18,345 nucleotides of DNA from Caldivirga sp. (GTDB taxonomy: Archaea; Thermoproteota; Thermoprotei; Thermoproteales; Thermocladiaceae), in assembly GCA_028275645.1 (NCBI GenBank), contig JAPWUH010000006.1, forward strand, positions 1-18,345. Direction: 5' to 3'. Shown piece by piece: positions 15,336 through 18,345 of this stretch (positions within the stretch are counted from its first letter, which is position 1; every line of letters starts with the position of its first letter). A program made the position numbers and the translations under genes. The notes under the pieces are model-generated. The model saw only the letters and a list, made by a program, of their open reading frames with translations, had not been told where the DNA came from and made no database searches.

Positions 15336-15554
15336 ATGCGTTTTTCAGTGTTTTTGTTTTTAGTAGTGTTTTGCCTTTACCTTGGGGTGGTATTGTTCAT
15401 GGGGTATTAAGGTGAATGGGAGGGTAGTGGTGTCCCCTCAATCAACCCCAACAACCTAAGGGTGAAGGTGTATGATCCCTTAAGGGAAGCGCCCATGGTG
15501 GAAGTCGCACCATGGATAAACGCTACTGCGGAAGGGCTGTTGATGATGAAATAG
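15336..15554 (+). pseudogene. Remnant of a small secreted or anchored protein, interrupted by TAA
   Basis: ATG 15336 opens a 24-codon hydrophobic segment (MRFSVFLFLVVFCLYLGVVL...) resembling a signal peptide or anchor, then TAA at 15408-15410. The same frame continues without another stop for 47 codons, including VKVYDPLREAPMVEVAPWIN and a sequon (NAT), to TAG 15552-15554. A signal sequence followed in the same frame by a well-formed exported-type sequence suggests a single gene broken by one stop. I do not recognise the family, and no box A lies at the usual distance. Chance open frames remain possible given the short length. Confidence 0.3.
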
Positions 15555-15555
15555 G

Positions 15556-15562
15556 TTTATAA
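15556..15562 (+). promoter_or_regulatory. Box A for the second PaREP1-family locus
   Basis: TTTATAA is centred 25 nt before GTG 15584 but touches the upstream ATG 15566, so GTG 15584 is the better start. The promoter looks intact although the gene is broken. Confidence 0.5.
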
Positions 15563-15583
15563 GATATGGTTAATCTATATCCT

Positions 15584-16096
15584 GTGTCCAGTTCTGTGGT
15601 CACTATTACTCTGCCTAGGAGACTTGTTGAGGAGGTTGAGTCAATGGGTTTAGACTTGGTTGATGTTATTGTGGATGCCCTTAGCGGTAATGTAGATCCA
15701 TCACTCACCTCTGAAGCTAGGATTGTGCTTGCGGAGAGGTACCTCGAGGAGGCTAGGGAATACATAGCCAAGGGAGGCGCTGTTCAGGCATCAGAGAAGA
15801 TGTATAAGGTTGTTGAGTAGTGTATAAAGGCGCTTGCAGAAACCCTAAACACACCCGAGGTCCAGGAGGCAAGGAAGAACGGTAGATGGTTCACATGGCT
15901 ACTCGGTGAGGCCGCTAAGTCAATTGCTGATAGGCTTAGTGAACCTGTGGTATTGGAAGCTTGGGCTATAGCCCATGATATTCATGTATGGGGGTTCCAT
16001 GAGGCGAAGTACAATATTGGGAGGGTCATGGCGGGTTTAAAGTACGTGGAACAGCTACTAAACCTCACAAGGCAGATCCTTGGCCATGCGAAGTAA
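15584..16096 (+). pseudogene. PaREP1-family gene interrupted by an in-frame amber codon
   Basis: The frame from GTG 15584 encodes VVTITLPRRLVEEVESMGLD, then SEARIVLAERYLEEAREYIAKGGAVQASEKMYKVVE, the N-terminal half of a PaREP1 protein. TAG follows at 15818-15820. The same frame resumes at once with CIKALAETLNTPEVQEARKN, GRWFTWLLGEAAKSIADRL and AHDIHVWGFHEAKYN, the matching C-terminal half, ending in TAA 16094-16096. Seventy-eight sense codons precede the amber and 91 follow. At that position family members as I recall them carry Glu (GAG), so one G-to-T change explains it. TAG is the ordinary stop of other genes here, so recoding is unlikely. The decay looks recent: one lesion, no frameshift, promoter kept. 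A sequencing error is the other explanation. Confidence 0.8.
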
Positions 16097-16587
16097 TGTT
16101 ATTATCATGTTTGCGAGGAATGAGTTCAATTGCTAATTATACAATTACTATATGATGGTAACATTTAACTTGCTTGCTAGGTAAATCATTAGTACGATGC
16201 GATGCTTCGCTAGTAATAAAATAAACATCAGATCTAGCCCTTTAGGGCAATGTGTTGGGTTAAAACTAGGTGAACAGTTGGAAATAACGCCCCTCCCAGC
16301 CTTGTGAGAGTAGATTTCACTCCGGGGGTCTTGGTTGTCATAGGGTAAGGGTAATTATTCAGCAACACTAGTAATACTCGGGATGGGGGGATTAACCTAC
16401 TTGGTAACGTAACCCTAACGACTTAGCCTGGCACTGGACTCAGTATTCAAGAAGCTAAGGCCAATGGAGGTATTACTAATTCAAACGATTTAACCGGCAA
16501 TGGCTTAATTAACCTTTAGAGTCTTTATTCTACCTCTCAAGATAAGTTAACTTTAATAGATAGAACTGCGCTAAGTCTGAATAAGTT
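16097..16587. other. 491-nt gap without a supported gene
   Basis: The region is AT-rich, with short inverted repeats (CCCTTTAGGG near 16240; GTGA/TCAC near 16301-16320). A degenerate partial match to the 21-bp repeat (GTGAACAGTTG) lies near 16270. A possible coding fossil in frame at 16355-16519 has an internal TAG. A weak box A (CTTTAATA, 16551-16558) lies about 33 nt before the HEPN gene. Confidence 0.4.
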
Positions 16588-16974
16588 ATGAATCTGCCCA
16601 GTGAGTGGGTGGAGAAGGGTGACGCCTTTCTTAGGGACTCGGAGAATCACATTAAGGATGGGCTCTATTGGCTTTCATGCTTTGAGGCTCAACAGGCTGC
16701 TGAGCTCTACCTAAAGGCGTTCTTAATGGCAAAGGTTGGCACATATCCGTTCACCCACGACTTAGCCGAGCTGCTGAGGATCATTAAGTCACTTGGTATT
16801 GAGGTTCCCACTGAGCTATACGTATATGCCGATGCCTTAAGCGGTGAATACTCCCTGTCCCGTTATCCTGGTAGGAAACCCAAGGTTTATAATGAAGATA
16901 CTTCAGTTAGGTGTGTTGACTATGCAAGGAGACTCATCGGGTTCATTAAGTCGATTTCTAAGGACCCTGGCTAG
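16588..16974 (+). CDS. HEPN-domain protein of a HEPN/MNT pair
   Basis: HEPN-domain protein of 128 residues, all-helical. The hallmark helix CFEAQQAAELYLKAFLMAK lies at about 31-49, followed by FTHDLAELLRIIKSLGI (55-71) and a C-terminal helix after SRYPGRKPKVYNEDTSVRC (91-109). In characterised pairs HEPN is an RNase toxin neutralised by its nucleotidyltransferase partner. The active site there is an R-x4-6-H near the last helices; I do not see it in that place. The only R-x4-H (Arg16-DSEN-His21) is in the first helix. This copy may therefore be a non-nuclease HEPN or a variant. Its end overlaps the partner gene by 53 bp. Confidence 0.85.
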   Translation: MNLPSEWVEKGDAFLRDSENHIKDGLYWLSCFEAQQAAELYLKAFLMAKVGTYPFTHDLAELLRIIKSLGIEVPTELYVYADALSGEYSLSRYPGRKPKVYNEDTSVRCVDYARRLIGFIKSISKDPG

Positions 16975-17323
16975 GTACGTTAAGGATGGGGATAATCTCC
17001 TTAGGGAATACGTGGATAGGCTGGTTAGGGAGATCCCTGAGAGCACAATTGTGCTCTTTGGATCTAGGGCCCGTGGAGATTACCTACCCAACAGTGACTA
17101 CGATGTTGCGGTGATACTTAGGCACATTACCGATGCGCGCAATGAATTATTAAAACTAAGGTCACTGAAGCCTGAAGGACTATTCCTAGACCTAATAATA
17201 CTCAGTATTGACGAAATCGATGATCCGATAATCAAGGAGATGCTTGAGGGCTGCAAACTATTATACGATGGTTTAGGTATAGGCGACCACATAAAGTGCC
17301 GAATGCCCACAAACAGACTCTAA
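16922..17323 (+). CDS. MNT-type minimal nucleotidyltransferase
   Basis: Pol-beta-superfamily nucleotidyltransferase of 133 residues. The core is TIVLFGSRARGDYLPNSDYD with the G-S-x10-D-x-D metal/nucleotide site intact; a third acidic residue is probably in LFLDLIIL. In studied HEPN/MNT modules such proteins adenylylate the HEPN partner and act as antitoxin. ATG 16922 is chosen: AGGTG (16909-16913) precedes it by 8 nt as an SD site, and it overlaps the HEPN end. The frame is open further back to an ATG at 16844, deep inside the HEPN gene and with no site before it. GTG 17010 is a shorter alternative retaining the whole catalytic domain. Confidence 0.88.
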   Translation: MQGDSSGSLSRFLRTLARYVKDGDNLLREYVDRLVREIPESTIVLFGSRARGDYLPNSDYDVAVILRHITDARNELLKLRSLKPEGLFLDLIILSIDEIDDPIIKEMLEGCKLLYDGLGIGDHIKCRMPTNRL

Positions 17324-17392
17324 AGCGATGACGCGCAGGCTTTAGCGTTAACACCATTAAATAAGCTCCAAAAGCTTTTAAATACCATGCTA

Positions 17393-17413
17393 TAGTGAAC
17401 AGCTGTAAGACAT
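17393..17413 (+). repeat. 21-bp direct repeat, copy 2
   Basis: Exact direct copy of 15187-15207. Copy 2 lies right after a box A-like element (TTTTAAAT, 17376-17383), overlapping the predicted transcription start. Confidence 0.75.
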
Positions 17414-17505
17414 AATTTAAATCCTTAGAAGAAAGGTAACCCTAAAACCCAAGAAAACCCACACCCTAATTTAAGAGGGCGGTGAACCTCCTAGTCTCCT
17501 ATTAA

Positions 17506-17547
17506 GGTGTTAGGTAGCATATTCTAAACATTATGCTACCTAACACC
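17506..17547. repeat. Perfect 16-bp inverted repeat with 10-nt loop
   Basis: GGTGTTAGGTAGCATA (17506-17521) is the exact reverse complement of 17532-17547, separated by TTCTAAACAT. This is far longer than expected by chance in a 433-nt gap. No T-tract follows on the plus strand. It could be a regulator-binding dyad, a transcript hairpin, or the remnant of a small mobile element. Confidence 0.8.
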
Positions 17548-17694
17548 ATGGCCTTTAAGAATGAGGTTGAGGATGTCTGCGGAGTTGATTGCATTGATGA
17601 AGTAGTTGATTGGCCGATTTTTATAGTGTTTAAATGTAGAGTGGTCTTCTTATTGATGTTACCGGTATACTTTATGGATAAATATATAATGTGA
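17533..17694 (+). CDS. Doubtful 53-aa ORF starting inside the inverted repeat
   Basis: ATG 17533 (or ATG 17548) to TGA 17692-17694. The N-terminal part is acidic (NEVEDVCGVDCIDEVVDW); the C-terminal part is hydrophobic (IFIVFKCRVVFLLML), like a tail anchor. The first ATG is in the right arm of the inverted repeat. No clear box A lies at the standard spacing and I do not recognise a family. Confidence 0.2.
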   Translation: MLPNTMAFKNEVEDVCGVDCIDEVVDWPIFIVFKCRVVFLLMLPVYFMDKYIM

Positions 17695-17724
17695 TGGTGA
17701 TATACATACATTATATATTAGGTT

Positions 17725-17736
17725 ATATTTAAAAAT
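17725..17736 (+). promoter_or_regulatory. Box A for etfB
   Basis: TATTTAAAAATA is centred 26 nt before ATG 17757, predicting a leaderless transcript. It is embedded in a very AT-rich 90-nt stretch. Confidence 0.65.
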
Positions 17737-17756
17737 ATGCAATATGGCCACGCCGT

Positions 17757-18345
17757 ATGGATGTGGTGGTTCTTGTAAAGCTGGCTCTGGATACTGGGCA
17801 GTTGAGGGTTAGTGAAGGTAGGATTGACGTTGAGTCGACGCCGCTTAAGGTGAGTGACATTGATAGGAATGCCGTTGAGGAGGCTGTTAGGGTTAAGGAA
17901 AAGGTTGGTGGCTTAGTTCACGTGGTCTCGATCCTTAAGTATGGTCCTATTCAGAGGAGGCTGCAGGAGGCTGAGGGGCTCCTTAGGGAGGTGTTGGCAA
18001 TGGGGGCTGACGACGCGTACCTAGTGGCTGATGAAGCCTTAATCGGCAGTGACCAGTTGGCTACAGCTAAGGTGATAGCGTCCATCATAAAGCGGTTGGG
18101 CAAATATGACCTCGTCATTGCAGGTGAGGCCACTGTGGATGGCTACACGGGGCAGGTTGGCCCCAGGGTTGCGGCTGAGTTAGGCATACCCGTGGTCACC
18201 TACGTTAGGGAGTTGAGGATTGAGGGCAGTAGGGTTGTGGCTAAGAGGGACCTTGAGGACGCTGTGCAAACTGTGGAAGCCCCCCTACCAGCCCTAGTCA
18301 CGGTTACGAGGGAGATTAACACACCCAGGATACCGACACTACTCC
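17757..18345 (+). CDS. etfB: Electron-transfer flavoprotein beta subunit, 3' partial
   Basis: EtfB/FixA family: with EtfA it carries electrons between flavin dehydrogenases and quinone or ferredoxin systems. ATG 17757 opens MDVVVLVKLALDTGQLRV, then SDIDRNAVEEAVRVKE (the family usually has N-x-D-x-x-A-L-E-E-A here) and VHVVSIL. LREVLAMGADDAYLV, GSDQLATAKVIASIIK and the diagnostic VIAGEATVDGYTGQVGPRVAAELGIP with VTYVREL follow. The usual C-terminal part is beyond the window edge (196 codons visible, no stop). The short first loop and the missing QVPD motif after VLVK suggest an archaeal, Fix/bifurcating-like or divergent subgroup; this cannot be decided from half a complex. etfA is expected just downstream. 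Confidence 0.92.
   Translation, partial: MDVVVLVKLALDTGQLRVSEGRIDVESTPLKVSDIDRNAVEEAVRVKEKVGGLVHVVSILKYGPIQRRLQEAEGLLREVLAMGADDAYLVADEALIGSDQLATAKVIASIIKRLGKYDLVIAGEATVDGYTGQVGPRVAAELGIPVVTYVRELRIEGSRVVAKRDLEDAVQTVEAPLPALVTVTREINTPRIPTLL

Larger units (their letters stand above)
17324..17756. other. 433-nt gap: repeat copy, inverted repeat, AT-rich promoter region
   Basis: It contains a clean box A-like AGCTTTTAAATACC (around 17373-17386) with no ORF at the expected distance, copy 2 of the 21-bp repeat, the perfect 16-bp inverted repeat, a 53-codon ORF of doubtful status, and a strongly AT-rich stretch leading into the etfB promoter. Confidence 0.5.

Noticed and set aside
15818-15820. Amber codon read as an amino acid (recoding)
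   Set aside because: Several other genes here end in TAG and no recoding system is visible, so a nonsense change or error is simpler.
16355-16519. Possible coding fossil (frame with one TAG at 16424-16426, Gly/Asn/Thr-rich)
   Set aside because: Short, no start or promoter, composition near random for this region; recorded only as a possibility.
16844-16921. Extended MNT start at ATG 16844
   Set aside because: It would overlap the HEPN gene by 131 bp and has no SD site or box A; ATG 16922 has an SD site.
15187-17413. CRISPR array
   Set aside because: Only two exact repeat copies 2.2 kb apart with genes between; no regular spacers and no cas genes.

Overview
The window looks like a hyperthermophilic crenarchaeon (Thermoproteota), most likely order Thermoproteales and plausibly a Caldivirga/Vulcanisaeta-type genome. 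This rests on an archaeal EF-1A, an archaeal proteasome alpha subunit, an archaeal-type RNase HII, a PP1-like phosphatase, PaREP1-family genes (best known from Thermoproteales), crenarchaeal TATA (box A) elements and many GTG starts. Box A lies about 24-28 nt upstream of the start codon at nearly every promoter-proximal gene. The transcripts are therefore probably leaderless, and I used this spacing to choose several starts.

Layout. 1-3561: a small two-helix membrane protein (cut by the left edge) is coupled by an ATGA overlap to a ~1087-residue polytopic membrane protein. The pair resembles, by architecture only, the pilin and VirB6-like channel of crenarchaeal DNA-import systems (Ced/Ted). 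3562-3750: two adjacent hairpins with a micro-ORF. 3751-6126: moaB (molybdenum cofactor) and two anchored surface proteins. 6172-8648: an overlapping operon of precorrin-2 dehydrogenase, glutamyl-tRNA reductase (hemA) and RNase HII (rnhB). The first two feed siroheme and probably siroheme-dependent haem synthesis. 8652-11177, minus strand: a PPP-family phosphatase, proteasome alpha subunit (psmA) and a signal-peptide/stalk/anchor surface protein. 11256-12314: an aldo/keto reductase transcribed divergently from the surface protein. 12549-13883, minus: EF-1A.

13884-17756 is an accessory-looking stretch, gene-poor and partly decayed. It holds a probable structured non-coding RNA with its own box A (about 14036-14285), a PaREP1-family gene, the remains of a small secreted/anchored protein, a second PaREP1-family gene broken by an in-frame amber codon, an overlapping HEPN/MNT pair, a 21-bp direct repeat flanking the last three loci (copies 2.2 kb apart), and a perfect 16-bp inverted repeat. 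17757 to the right edge is the start of electron-transfer flavoprotein beta subunit, with an AT-rich promoter.

The housekeeping blocks are ordinary. The best candidates for something undescribed are the membrane pair at the left edge, the structured RNA near 14.1 kb, and the repeat-flanked HEPN/PaREP1 area. No homology search could be run; family names come from motifs read in the translations.
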